Positions 1 to 5,799 of a DNA stretch of 15,198 bases are shown here, piece by piece. Made by a program: the position numbers and the translations under genes. This stretch comes from an uncultured Collinsella sp. (GTDB lineage Bacteria; Actinomycetota; Coriobacteriia; Coriobacteriales; Coriobacteriaceae), in NCBI GenBank assembly GCA_934646865.1, contig CAKUEU010000042.1, positions 1-15,198 on the forward strand, given 5' to 3'. A model generated the notes under the pieces. It made no database searches. It was not told where the DNA came from and saw only the letters and a program-made list of their open reading frames with translations. Within the stretch, counting starts at the first letter, position 1, and every line of letters starts with the position of its first letter.

Positions 1-47
1 GTGCCGACCACATAGAGTTTGCCCGTGCGGGCGCCGTTTTGCGTCAT
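1..47 (-). CDS. Start of a methyltransferase-like gene (probably RsmI), truncated by window edge
   Basis: Only the first 15 full codons are present, reading MTQNGARTGKLYVVG and then a codon starting AC (Thr). An N-terminal LYVVGT strand is typical of tetrapyrrole-methylase-fold enzymes. It fits best the start of RsmI, the 16S rRNA (cytidine-1402 2'-O) methyltransferase, which usually begins with a short tail and then LYVVGTPIGN. A cobalamin-pathway methyltransferase would look similar over this length. The ATG lies 6 nt past the stop of the GH5-like gene, so the two are probably co-transcribed. The ribosome binding site is weak (AGGTTG). The fold call is fairly likely; the exact member is a guess because the PIGN or PGDPE motif that would decide lies outside the window. 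Confidence 0.5.
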   Translation of the reverse strand, partial: MTQNGARTGKLYVVG

Positions 48-53
48 ATCAAC

Positions 54-1115
54 CTATTCAATCATGCCGCGCTCGAGTGTGCCGAGTGCCGCGCGGGCGT
101 CCCATGCCGCGATGCGCTTCTCGGTCTTCCACGTTTGGAAGAACCAGCCAGCCGCCGGCGCAAACGATGCCAGCTGGTTGGCGATAAACACGCGCTCGTA
201 GGCATTGCGGCCCTCGGGCGTAACCGACGAGTTGGCGAAGATCGCCGCGCCCGACCATTCGCCCACCAGCACGGGGAACCCAGTTGCCATAGCCTCTTTG
301 AGCTCGCGCTTGTTACGCGAGATCGCCGTCGTCAGGCCACGGGGGCTCGTGATGTCGAGCGCATATTCGTCGCGGTAATGATACAGGTGAAGGTCCATGT
401 AGACGTTCTTGTACTTGGCGCCGCGCATAAAGTGCTTCCATTCGCTGGGATGCCCCGAAGACGAGAAGACGACGATCTTATCCTCGGGCATATACGAACG
501 GACGAGCTCGTAGGCATCGCGATAGAAGTTACGCAGGTAGTGCGCCGGAATGCCATCCGTCATGGTAAAGAGACTCTTGCGGACGCTCATCTGCGGCGTA
601 TCCAGCAGCTCGATGCCCAGCAGGCTCTCGGCCTCACCGTATCGATCTGCCAGGCGCTCCAACACGTCGAGCGCGACATGGCGACCGTTGGTGGAAGAAT
701 GCCACTCGGCGACGGTCTCCGGCGTGGTGGGCGAATCGTTAGAATCGCCTTGACCGCCGGGCACCGTCGCCAGATCGAGCAGCACGCGGATGTTGTACTT
801 GGCAGCCCACTCAATCGCACGGTCGATATAGTCAACGACCGAGATGTATGAGGCGTCGGACTCCTGCGAGCCAAAGGCATACCACGGCACCGGCAGGCGC
901 ACGGCGTTGAGGCCGATCTGTGCCATGCGACGAAAATCATCCTCGCTCACAAACGTCTCGTAATGGCGGCGCATGCGCTCGTTATAGGCAGCAGTGCCCA
1001 TAGCCTCTTGCAGCTCCGCCGCATTGGATGCACCGGTCGCCGCATAAAGCGACGGGGTCACCCAGGGCTCGGGAATAAACCAGCCAGAGAGATTAACGCC
1101 GAGAATCCTCTCCAT
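54..1115 (-). CDS. GH5-family glucanase-like protein with degenerate catalytic site
   Basis: A 353-residue protein related to GH5 exo-1,3-beta-glucanases. The N-terminal LGVNLSGWFIPEPWVTPSLY (5-24), the strand VRLPVPWYAF (72-81), the LHLYH strand (242-246), the nucleophile strand VLVGEWS (282-288, Glu286) and GWFFQTWKTE (323-332) all match the family layout. Two expected catalytic positions are changed. The acid/base Asn-Glu-Pro is Asp172-Thr173-Pro174, and the His of the DLHGAP-type loop is Ala116. The enzyme may therefore be inactive as a classical retaining glycosidase, or may bind sugar without cleaving it. There is no signal peptide or membrane span, so it is probably cytoplasmic. I start it at 1115, where AAGGGGG lies just upstream; the open frame continues further up but with no better start. 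It reads into the RsmI-like gene 6 nt downstream. Confidence 0.82.
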   Translation of the reverse strand: MERILGVNLSGWFIPEPWVTPSLYAATGASNAAELQEAMGTAAYNERMRRHYETFVSEDDFRRMAQIGLNAVRLPVPWYAFGSQESDASYISVVDYIDRAIEWAAKYNIRVLLDLATVPGGQGDSNDSPTTPETVAEWHSSTNGRHVALDVLERLADRYGEAESLLGIELLDTPQMSVRKSLFTMTDGIPAHYLRNFYRDAYELVRSYMPEDKIVVFSSSGHPSEWKHFMRGAKYKNVYMDLHLYHYRDEYALDITSPRGLTTAISRNKRELKEAMATGFPVLVGEWSGAAIFANSSVTPEGRNAYERVFIANQLASFAPAAGWFFQTWKTEKRIAAWDARAALGTLERGMIE

Positions 1116-1228
1116 CACGGCCCCCTTCGAATCGCGCAGGCTTGGCCCGCATCGTATTGCATAGGATAAGTATCGTTTTGAGTATACCCGCGCGTGCGGA
1201 CAGGCGACCGAACGGTCTACAAAGTGAC

Positions 1229-1253
1229 GCGAAAGTGGGATGCATTTTCCGCT
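1229..1253. repeat. Imperfect tandem repeat, copy 1
   Basis: About 25 bp of the pattern GAAAGTGGG-AT-CA-TTTTCCGCT, repeated at 1266-1291 with a few changes and one extra G. Each copy is itself a loose inverted repeat (GAAA...TTTC). It lies in the leader region of the GH5-like gene. The layout resembles the multiple end repeats seen in IS21-type elements, but no transposase is present, so that origin is only a suggestion. Confidence 0.55.
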
Positions 1254-1265
1254 AGCAGGCCCAAC

Positions 1266-1291
1266 CGGAAAGTGGGGATACAGTTTCCGCT
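1266..1291. repeat. Imperfect tandem repeat, copy 2
   Basis: Second copy of the repeat at 1229-1253, separated by 12 bp. It shares GAAAGTGGG, then AT-CA, then TTTCCGCT. GGAAA at its start and TTTCC near its end can pair. It lies 11 bp from the duplicated tRNA-terminator segment, so the two structures may mark one old insertion. Confidence 0.55.
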
Positions 1292-1302
1292 GGAGCACTC
1301 GG

Positions 1303-1364
1303 TAAAAGAAAAGGACCCCTTTGCAGAGGTCCTAGTCAATTCAAGGTGGCGGGGAAGGGAATCG
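1303..1364. repeat. 62-bp direct repeat, copy A (tRNA-Phe 3' end plus terminator)
   Basis: Base-for-base identical to 1489-1550. Read on the minus strand it holds the last ~32 nt equivalent of the tRNA-Phe copy (part of the T arm, the acceptor 3' strand, ACC), a short spacer and the complete intrinsic terminator. The matching sequence stops abruptly inside the T loop at 1364/1365. No tRNA body is attached to this copy, so it is a fragment left by duplication or by integration and loss of an element. Confidence 0.9.
1304..1332 (-). terminator. Duplicate intrinsic terminator
   Basis: Minus strand: GGACCTC, loop TGCAAA, GGGGTCC, then TTTTCTTTT. It is an exact copy of the tRNA-Phe terminator 186 bp away. 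It may serve as a second stop for read-through toward the GH5-like gene. Confidence 0.8.
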
Positions 1365-1488
1365 CGCCCGCGCTCCGCGCGTGCGGACCGCTGCGGCGCT
1401 TCCGCGCCTTGCGAGCTCCGCTGGCAAACGCTATCGCGTTTCCTCAGCTCCGCGCCCTCACGGGGTTCGATTCCATGCGAGGGCTACA
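1365..1488. other. 124-bp GC-rich insert made of small hairpins between the direct repeats
   Basis: No coding signal is visible. On the minus strand I can fold a series of short hairpins: CCCTCGC...GTGAGGG (plus-strand 1454-1484), AAACGC-GATA-GCGTTT, GGCGC-GGAA-GCGCC, GCGG-T-CCGC and GCGC-GGA-GCGC. It also holds GGGGTTCGATTCC at 1462-1474 on the plus strand, an exact inverted copy of 13 bases of the tRNA-Phe T arm. It looks like a structured intergenic repeat unit or the scar of a small element inserted at the tRNA 3' end. Whether it is transcribed as a functional RNA is unknown. Confidence 0.6.
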
Positions 1489-1532
1489 TAAAAGAAAAGG
1501 ACCCCTTTGCAGAGGTCCTAGTCAATTCAAGG

Positions 1533-1550
<18 letters not shown>
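1489..1550. repeat. 62-bp direct repeat, copy B (attached to the intact tRNA-Phe)
   Basis: Perfect copy of 1303-1364 with a period of 186 bp. It runs from the T-rich tail of the terminator through the hairpin and a 14-nt spacer to the T loop of the tRNA. This layout is what integration at a tRNA 3' end leaves behind (attL/attR), although no integrase is near. Confidence 0.9.
1490..1518 (-). terminator. Intrinsic terminator of tRNA-Phe
   Basis: Minus-strand hairpin GGACCTC/GGGGTCC with a TGCAAA loop, followed by TTTTCTTTT. It lies 14 nt beyond the tRNA 3' end. Confidence 0.88.
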
Positions 1551-1605
<55 letters not shown>

Positions 1606-1637
1606 ATTTGAGGTGTGCCTTGTTTCAAGGCTTGATT

Positions 1638-1665
1638 AGTATAACCAAGGACGCGCTCCGGTCAA
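1638..1665 (-). promoter_or_regulatory. Promoter of tRNA-Phe
   Basis: Minus strand: -35 TTGACC (1665-1660), 16-nt spacer, -10 TATACT (1643-1638). It lies about 33 bp before the tRNA 5' end, a normal leader length for a tRNA gene. Confidence 0.78.
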
Positions 1666-1739
1666 CCGAGAATTTTAAAAAAGTTTTTGAGCACGGCGTC
1701 AGCCCCAACCTCGCCCCACAGAACAGCACGTCAGAGGCA

Positions 1740-2024
1740 TCACCCAGCCGCAAGAAGTTTTTCACTCAGGGCCACACGGGCAAACTCACTTGGCGTCATC
1801 CCCTCGGCTGCCGCCCTTCGGCGAATCGCTTCCTTCATTCCCAGGGGAATCTTGACCGATAGCGTTGCCGTCCCCTCACTTGAGAGCGGGGGCCGCCCGT
1901 GCACGATCCCCCCAACGGTGTGTTCGCCATCCGGAAACTCGCCACGCTCGTACGACTCGCACCACGTGTCAATCATTTCATCCGTTACAACCTGACCATT
2001 AGCGGCCGTATATGTCTTGCCCAT
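1740..2024 (-). CDS. Ribbon-helix-helix antitoxin-like protein
   Basis: A 94-residue protein. The C-terminal third (TLSVKIPLGMKEAIRRRAAA, then EGMTPSEFARVALSEKLLAAG) has the strand-helix-helix pattern of CopG/Arc-type DNA-binding antitoxins. The N-terminal part is acidic (TDEMIDTWCESYERGEFPDG) and is likely the toxin-binding tail. Two ATGs overlap here (2027 and 2024). I prefer 2024 because GGAAAGGG is better spaced to it. The gene follows an 18-codon open frame that may be the ruin of its toxin, and stop and start overlap as TGATG. A 15-bp palindrome upstream may be the site where it represses itself. The antitoxin family is likely; its present target is unknown since no intact toxin is next to it. 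Confidence 0.75.
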   Translation of the reverse strand: MGKTYTAANGQVVTDEMIDTWCESYERGEFPDGEHTVGGIVHGRPPLSSEGTATLSVKIPLGMKEAIRRRAAAEGMTPSEFARVALSEKLLAAG

Positions 2025-2080
2025 CATCGACCCTTTCCGTCAGGTGCTTTTTTGGCGTTGGGATGAATCTCCACGTCCAT
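2024..2080 (-). pseudogene. 18-codon remnant of a toxin gene (BrnT-like), coupled to the antitoxin
   Basis: Reads MDVEIHPNAKKAPDGKGR and then TGA. It has a strong ribosome binding site (GGAGGGG, 7 nt before the ATG), and its stop overlaps the antitoxin start (TGATG). The opening 'IHPNAKK' resembles the first residues of small BrnT-like toxins that I recall preceding this type of antitoxin, which would continue as ...KHG. The likely story is an internal deletion that joined the first ~11 codons to the last few, leaving the start signals and the coupling intact. The A6 run at the joint fits slippage or deletion. An alternative is that it is only a leader peptide. Confidence 0.45.
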
Positions 2081-2105
2081 GCATCTTCCCCTCCATCTTA
2101 CCCAA

Positions 2106-2120
2106 TTTCGTATGACGAAA
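2106..2120. promoter_or_regulatory. Palindrome upstream of the toxin remnant/antitoxin pair
   Basis: TTTCGT-atg-ACGAAA is a perfect inverted repeat with 6-bp arms, 26 bp upstream of the remnant's start codon. Antitoxins of this fold usually bind such sites to repress their own operon. The site and its position fit, but binding is an inference. TAAGAT just downstream (minus strand) is a possible -10, without a convincing -35. Confidence 0.4.
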
Positions 2121-2138
2121 GTCCGCTGTCGCCATTTC

Positions 2139-2498
2139 TTAAGCCGGTACTCGTTGGAAAGCAGGGGGCGATGCGAGCATTGAGGGGCGTTCTAGCACGG
2201 CCCAGGCGCATGGGTGGGAGCACATGCGCCAAGGGCGAACGTTTTCGTAGCATGCGAGGACGTTGCCGCTGCGATCGATGAAGGCAATGTCGATGGGATA
2301 GGCCATAAAGCACGTGTGGACCGAGGAACATTGCGGGAACGCCATGACGAGCGGAAGGCCGCCAGCCGTGATCGGCGACCGCCCCAGCATGCCGCGCAGG
2401 CGTGCGGCAAACGACTCCGCCACCACAAACTCTGCCGGCGTCCAGACCAACCTGTTGAGCGCCCGCGCGTAGGCGATGTAGGACGAAACCGCAGTCAC
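2139..2498 (-). CDS. DUF192 family protein, last gene of the Tad operon
   Basis: A 119-residue protein with the DUF192 pattern: RLRGMLGRSP (33-42), then MAFPQCSSVHTCFMAYPID (52-70), IAFIDRSGNVLACYENVRPW (71-90) and WAVLERPS (99-106). The family has no agreed biochemical role; many members are exported, but this one has no signal peptide. I start it at GTG 2498, where GTGA overlaps the stop of the TadE-like gene and GGGGGTGG precedes it. The upstream ATGs at 2519 and 2603 would make longer overlaps (25 and 109 nt). Its position as the last coupled gene suggests a role in, or co-expression with, pilus assembly. Confidence 0.82.
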   Translation of the reverse strand: MTAVSSYIAYARALNRLVWTPAEFVVAESFAARLRGMLGRSPITAGGLPLVMAFPQCSSVHTCFMAYPIDIAFIDRSGNVLACYENVRPWRMCSHPCAWAVLERPSMLASPPAFQRVPA

Positions 2499-2971
2499 AT
2501 AACCACCCCCGGACGCCATGGGTCGATCGTTACCACGCGCTCGTGCGACAACTGTGCCGGCGCACCCAAAGAAAGACCGGCAATGCTCAGCGAGCTCGGC
2601 CATGGCTCGTAGTGCATGGTGCAGGTATAGGTCCTAAACGTTCCGGATAGGGAGAGCAGTCCACCATCCGATGTCGCCGCGCCTTGTTCACTCGACACTT
2701 CGATCTGCAAGTCATAGCCTTCCATGGCATTCAGAATTTGAGTCTGAACCGTCGCCGAGGCATCAATGGAACTTTCGTCGCCCTCCCCTTCCGGCGCCAC
2801 GGCATGCGCCAGCACGATGTCGGGCGCCACGCGGTCGAAACGCGCAACCGCGCTGGCAAAGACCATGACGTTGTACACGATGAGCGCCAGTACCAGCAAG
2901 ACGGGCGTGACCACGGCCATCTCGACCGTTGCCTGAGCACGTTCCTCGCGCATGATTGCACGAGCGCTCAT
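2495..2971 (-). CDS. TadE-like pseudopilin (minor pilus protein 3)
   Basis: 158 residues. The cytoplasmic N-terminus MSARAIMREERAQATVEMAV carries the TadE hallmark (AQATVE, Glu17), followed by one membrane span (about 19-41) and an extracellular domain of about 115 residues. It is probably a minor pilin processed or anchored at the membrane and added to the Flp fibre. The start is set by the TAATG overlap with the end of the TadG-like gene. An ATG six codons later (2953) is possible. There is only one Cys (in TYTCTMHY), so no intramolecular disulfide is expected. Confidence 0.85.
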   Translation of the reverse strand: MSARAIMREERAQATVEMAVVTPVLLVLALIVYNVMVFASAVARFDRVAPDIVLAHAVAPEGEGDESSIDASATVQTQILNAMEGYDLQIEVSSEQGAATSDGGLLSLSGTFRTYTCTMHYEPWPSSLSIAGLSLGAPAQLSHERVVTIDPWRPGVVM

Positions 2972-5136
2972 TACGACCCACCGCCCAAGGCGCCCACCAG
3001 CGTGGCGACATCGACGGTAAGCGGGATGGAGCCGCCGCCGGGCAGCGGAATCTCTGCAAGCGTAAACACCGTGCCGCTGATGGTGCGCTCGACTTGGTAT
3101 TCCAACGCCTCGCAAAGTGCTTTGGGATCGGTCACGCCCAGCGGGATGCTTCGCAGCTTGTCCTGCGTTTTAGAAAGACCCGTGATGTCTGAGCCCGGAC
3201 TCCTAATGACGTTGGCGGTATCGGTCAGCACGGGCTTTCGTAGGCGCAGGTCGCACGGCTCGAGCCCGAGGGCCGCCACGGAAGACGAGACCGTGTCGCC
3301 GAGCCACGATGCAATGGAACCCAGCGCGCCGCTACCCCCTCCCAAGTCATTGATCATCTCGCCCATGAGCTCATCGGCCGAGCCTTGGATATCCCCGTAT
3401 CCTACGAGCAGCCGTCCCCAAACATCCATGACGCCGTCGAGTACGCCGGCAACACCACCCGAGCGCTCCTCCAATGTCGAGAAAAATCGTGAGAGGACAT
3501 TGTTTTGCGCGGTTGCCTCGTCGGGTGCCAGGACCGCGGCCGAGATCGCACCGCGGCTGCCCAGCTTGACCGCCGAGTTAAACGAAGAGTTGAGCTTGTC
3601 GGGACTGGATATGTCGTCCGAGACCGCAAAGGCAACCACGCCATTGCGCCCAGGCGGAGCGATGCGCGGTCGTTCGCCCGAAAGCGCCTTGATGGCCTGG
3701 TCGAAGGCATTGCTTGCACGGTCGGCCTCGTCTTCGGTTTGACGCATGAGCTCGAGCTCTTTGTTGCGACAGTCGGCATAGTCCTCCAGGGCCTCTTTGA
3801 ACTCATTGAAATGGTATTCGAAGCCGTTTTTTATGGACGACGGAGGCATAAGAGCGCTTCCAAGCGTGACCACGCCGAAGCCGCATACTTCGCACGTATC
3901 ATGACCATCATAATCGGCAACAGACGCCAGCCCGCTCGGCGTCCCTTTCTGATAGACGGGACAATCGGTTCCATAGTGCAGGTATGTTCTGCCGTCATTG
4001 CTACTTACAGGCCATGCAACATCGGTATAAAGCTCGGTCGGCCGCACTTCGTTTGGGACACGTGGCAATAGTGGAATATAGGCAGAAAACTGTTCGCCAT
4101 CGTCTCTTATATATGCTCGATCAACTTCTTCAATCGCATAGGTATAGAACGCTCTTCGAGCAGCTGACTGAGCTTTCATCTCGGCGCTCGAACCCTGAGG
4201 CTCTTCATTCGCCAGACGCTGGCGATAATAGGTCTTCGCACGATCGAGGGCAACCTGTGGCTCCCATGTGACACTCGAGGCAAAGTGCGGATTCTCAATA
4301 TCCGATAGCTTTGCCAAACTCCTCGCGCGCTCCCATATGCATGAGTACCTGCCAATCGCGCTCTCATCCGGCCCGCCGCAATCCGCCAGCCAGGCGCGCT
4401 CTTTAGCCTTCGCCGTCTCCTCGGAAGCCTTCTGCAGCTCCTCGGCCGCGTACTCCAAATCTTCCGATGTGTCTTTAATCGCATCGGTCGAGATCTCGGA
4501 ACCCTTGAGCGCAACGAAGTCTGACTCGGATGTCCGAGGAACGGCAAGCGCCGTTCCGGTATACGTCACGCTATCGGTATCCTGCGCCGACACCGCCTGC
4601 GTAGCTCGCGCGGCGACCAGATACGGTAAAGCCGTCTCGATTTTCTGTAAGCCTTCCGATGCGCTTTTGGCAAACTTGTTGCGCGTTTTAATAATCTCAA
4701 TTCCCGTGTCGACCATATTGCCGGCAACCGGCTCGGCACCCGGAATGAGGATGGCGACCAAGCCGGTGCCAATCGTGGCAAACCCCGCTAGTCCCAAGCT
4801 CAAGATGCTCGCATCCACCACCGTGGCTGCCGTGTGATAGGACGACACCACGTTGGCGCCCGCCAGAGCGCCACTATCGGCAGCCACCTGGGTGTCCCCC
4901 GCACGTGACATGCTCCATATTGCCGCGGTCGAGGAAAACAGCAACGTAAGCACGACTAGAATGACCACCGCAGAGGAGAGCGTGGTGTAGGCACCGTCTT
5001 CGATAAACAGGTCGACGCCGGCGCGGCCCATAAAGCCGCCCCGCTTGCGGTGAGCGCCCGGCCGACAACGGTCTGCAAGCCCTCGCATCGCCCGCAGCAG
5101 GCAGCGTTTAATCCCACGCAGCAATCCACGAATCAT
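2971..5136 (-). CDS. TadG-like large membrane-anchored pilus-associated protein
   Basis: 721 residues. A basic tail (1-40) is followed by the Tad-domain pattern: hydrophobic span at about 54-74, then the signature GDTQVAADSGALAGANVV (80-97). A second hydrophobic stretch (about 110-132) follows. The rest should be extracellular: helical segments (223-248 and 440-485), a Cys/His cluster (His387, Cys392, His412, Cys415, Cys418) and a Gly-rich end. TadG-like proteins are accessory proteins of the Flp pilus; their exact job is not settled. I start it at ATG 5136 behind GGAGGGAG, which overlaps the previous gene by 29 nt; upstream in-frame ATGs lie deeper inside that gene. The middle (about 3800-4560) is visibly poorer in G+C than its neighbours. 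Confidence 0.82.
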   Translation of the reverse strand: MIRGLLRGIKRCLLRAMRGLADRCRPGAHRKRGGFMGRAGVDLFIEDGAYTTLSSAVVILVVLTLLFSSTAAIWSMSRAGDTQVAADSGALAGANVVSSYHTAATVVDASILSLGLAGFATIGTGLVAILIPGAEPVAGNMVDTGIEIIKTRNKFAKSASEGLQKIETALPYLVAARATQAVSAQDTDSVTYTGTALAVPRTSESDFVALKGSEISTDAIKDTSEDLEYAAEELQKASEETAKAKERAWLADCGGPDESAIGRYSCIWERARSLAKLSDIENPHFASSVTWEPQVALDRAKTYYRQRLANEEPQGSSAEMKAQSAARRAFYTYAIEEVDRAYIRDDGEQFSAYIPLLPRVPNEVRPTELYTDVAWPVSSNDGRTYLHYGTDCPVYQKGTPSGLASVADYDGHDTCEVCGFGVVTLGSALMPPSSIKNGFEYHFNEFKEALEDYADCRNKELELMRQTEDEADRASNAFDQAIKALSGERPRIAPPGRNGVVAFAVSDDISSPDKLNSSFNSAVKLGSRGAISAAVLAPDEATAQNNVLSRFFSTLEERSGGVAGVLDGVMDVWGRLLVGYGDIQGSADELMGEMINDLGGGSGALGSIASWLGDTVSSSVAALGLEPCDLRLRKPVLTDTANVIRSPGSDITGLSKTQDKLRSIPLGVTDPKALCEALEYQVERTISGTVFTLAEIPLPGGGSIPLTVDVATLVGALGGGS

Positions 5137-5644
5137 AATCTCCCTCCAGCCATTCGGGACGCGATTGATACGAAACATCGACTTTGAGCTCGATATAGCC
5201 GCCCTCGCCCGCACTGCCCATGGCCTGAGCAAATGCACCAATCACAGGCAGCGGCTTGACCTCGCCAACAACGGACACAGACGAAACGCCACCCGCGCCG
5301 GCCCGACCAAGCTCGATATCCCACGACAGCGGCCCGCCGGCATGGAAGATCGAGACATTGGGCACCGCGGCAAGTCGACGACGGGCAAACTCCTTAAGGT
5401 CGTCGTCTTCCGCCGTCGTCGTGGTCATGAGCCGCGCGGTCTCGGCGGCGGCAGACTCCATAACCGCGCGCGTATAGAGCAGGCACACCGGTTGTAGCGC
5501 GAGAAGGATGAGCGTCAGAAACGTCGGCAGCAAAAAGGCAGCCTCGACCGTAGACTGCGCCCGGTCCTCGCGCGCAATATCAATACAACGCGATGTCCTT
5601 AGCGCCCGCAGCGGCGTCGATAACCGATGTCGAGGTAACGCCAT
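5108..5644 (-). CDS. TadE-like pseudopilin (minor pilus protein 2)
   Basis: 178 residues. REDRAQSTVEAAFLLPTFLT (25-44) is a clear TadE motif with Glu34 and the start of a single span (to about 56). An extracellular domain of about 120 residues follows. The start is uncertain. ATG 5644 is the closest in-frame standard start, but it overlaps the preceding gene by 65 nt and has a weak ribosome binding site. A rare ATT start at the end of the previous gene (AAGGA upstream, ATTGA overlap) would give a tail like those of its paralogues. It is translationally coupled to its neighbours. Confidence 0.8.
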   Translation of the reverse strand: MALPRHRLSTPLRALRTSRCIDIAREDRAQSTVEAAFLLPTFLTLILLALQPVCLLYTRAVMESAAAETARLMTTTTAEDDDLKEFARRRLAAVPNVSIFHAGGPLSWDIELGRAGAGGVSSVSVVGEVKPLPVIGAFAQAMGSAGEGGYIELKVDVSYQSRPEWLEGDYDSWIAAWD

Positions 5645-5798
5645 GAGACGCCGCCCGCTCGACCAGTGCTGCCAGGCGCCCATCGGTGCCGGCGCGCCAA
5701 AGTCCCGCGATTGCCAGCACGATAGAAAGCAGCGCCACCGTGACGATGGCGTATTCGACCGTCGATTGGGCAGATTCCTCACGCAGAACGTCATGCAT
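5580..5798 (-). CDS. Small TadE/Flp-like pseudopilin (minor pilus protein 1)
   Basis: 72 residues. MHDVLREESAQSTVEYAIVT gives a short cytoplasmic tail with the AQSTVEY motif (Glu15), then a span (18-33), and a short outer part of about 38 residues. In size it lies between Flp and the TadE-like proteins. AAGGAGGGG precedes ATG 5798, which starts 1 nt after the stop of the upstream gene. It may be a minor pilin or part of a pilus-initiating complex with the next TadE-like protein. Confidence 0.8.
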   Translation of the reverse strand: MHDVLREESAQSTVEYAIVTVALLSIVLAIAGLWRAGTDGRLAALVERAASHGVTSTSVIDAAAGAKDIALY

Positions 5799-5799
5799 T

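Noticed and set aside
39..851. 270-codon plus-strand open frame over the GH5-like gene
   Set aside because: Antisense shadow; the minus strand carries a clear protein family.
1303..1364. Second tRNA gene
   Set aside because: Only the 3' end is present. No D arm, anticodon arm or 5' acceptor strand precedes it.
1365..1488. CRISPR array or attC-type cassette in the hairpin-rich insert
   Set aside because: There are no regularly spaced identical repeats within it, no R'/R'' core sites, and no cas or integron integrase gene nearby.
1675..1690. Intrinsic terminator after the antitoxin gene (AAAAACTTTTTTAAAA)
   Set aside because: The T run is there on the minus strand, but I could not form a convincing stem before it.
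2684..3742. 352-codon plus-strand open frame over the TadE/TadG genes
   Set aside because: Low-complexity Ser/Pro/Arg translation, no ribosome binding site of note, and opposite to recognisable pilus genes.
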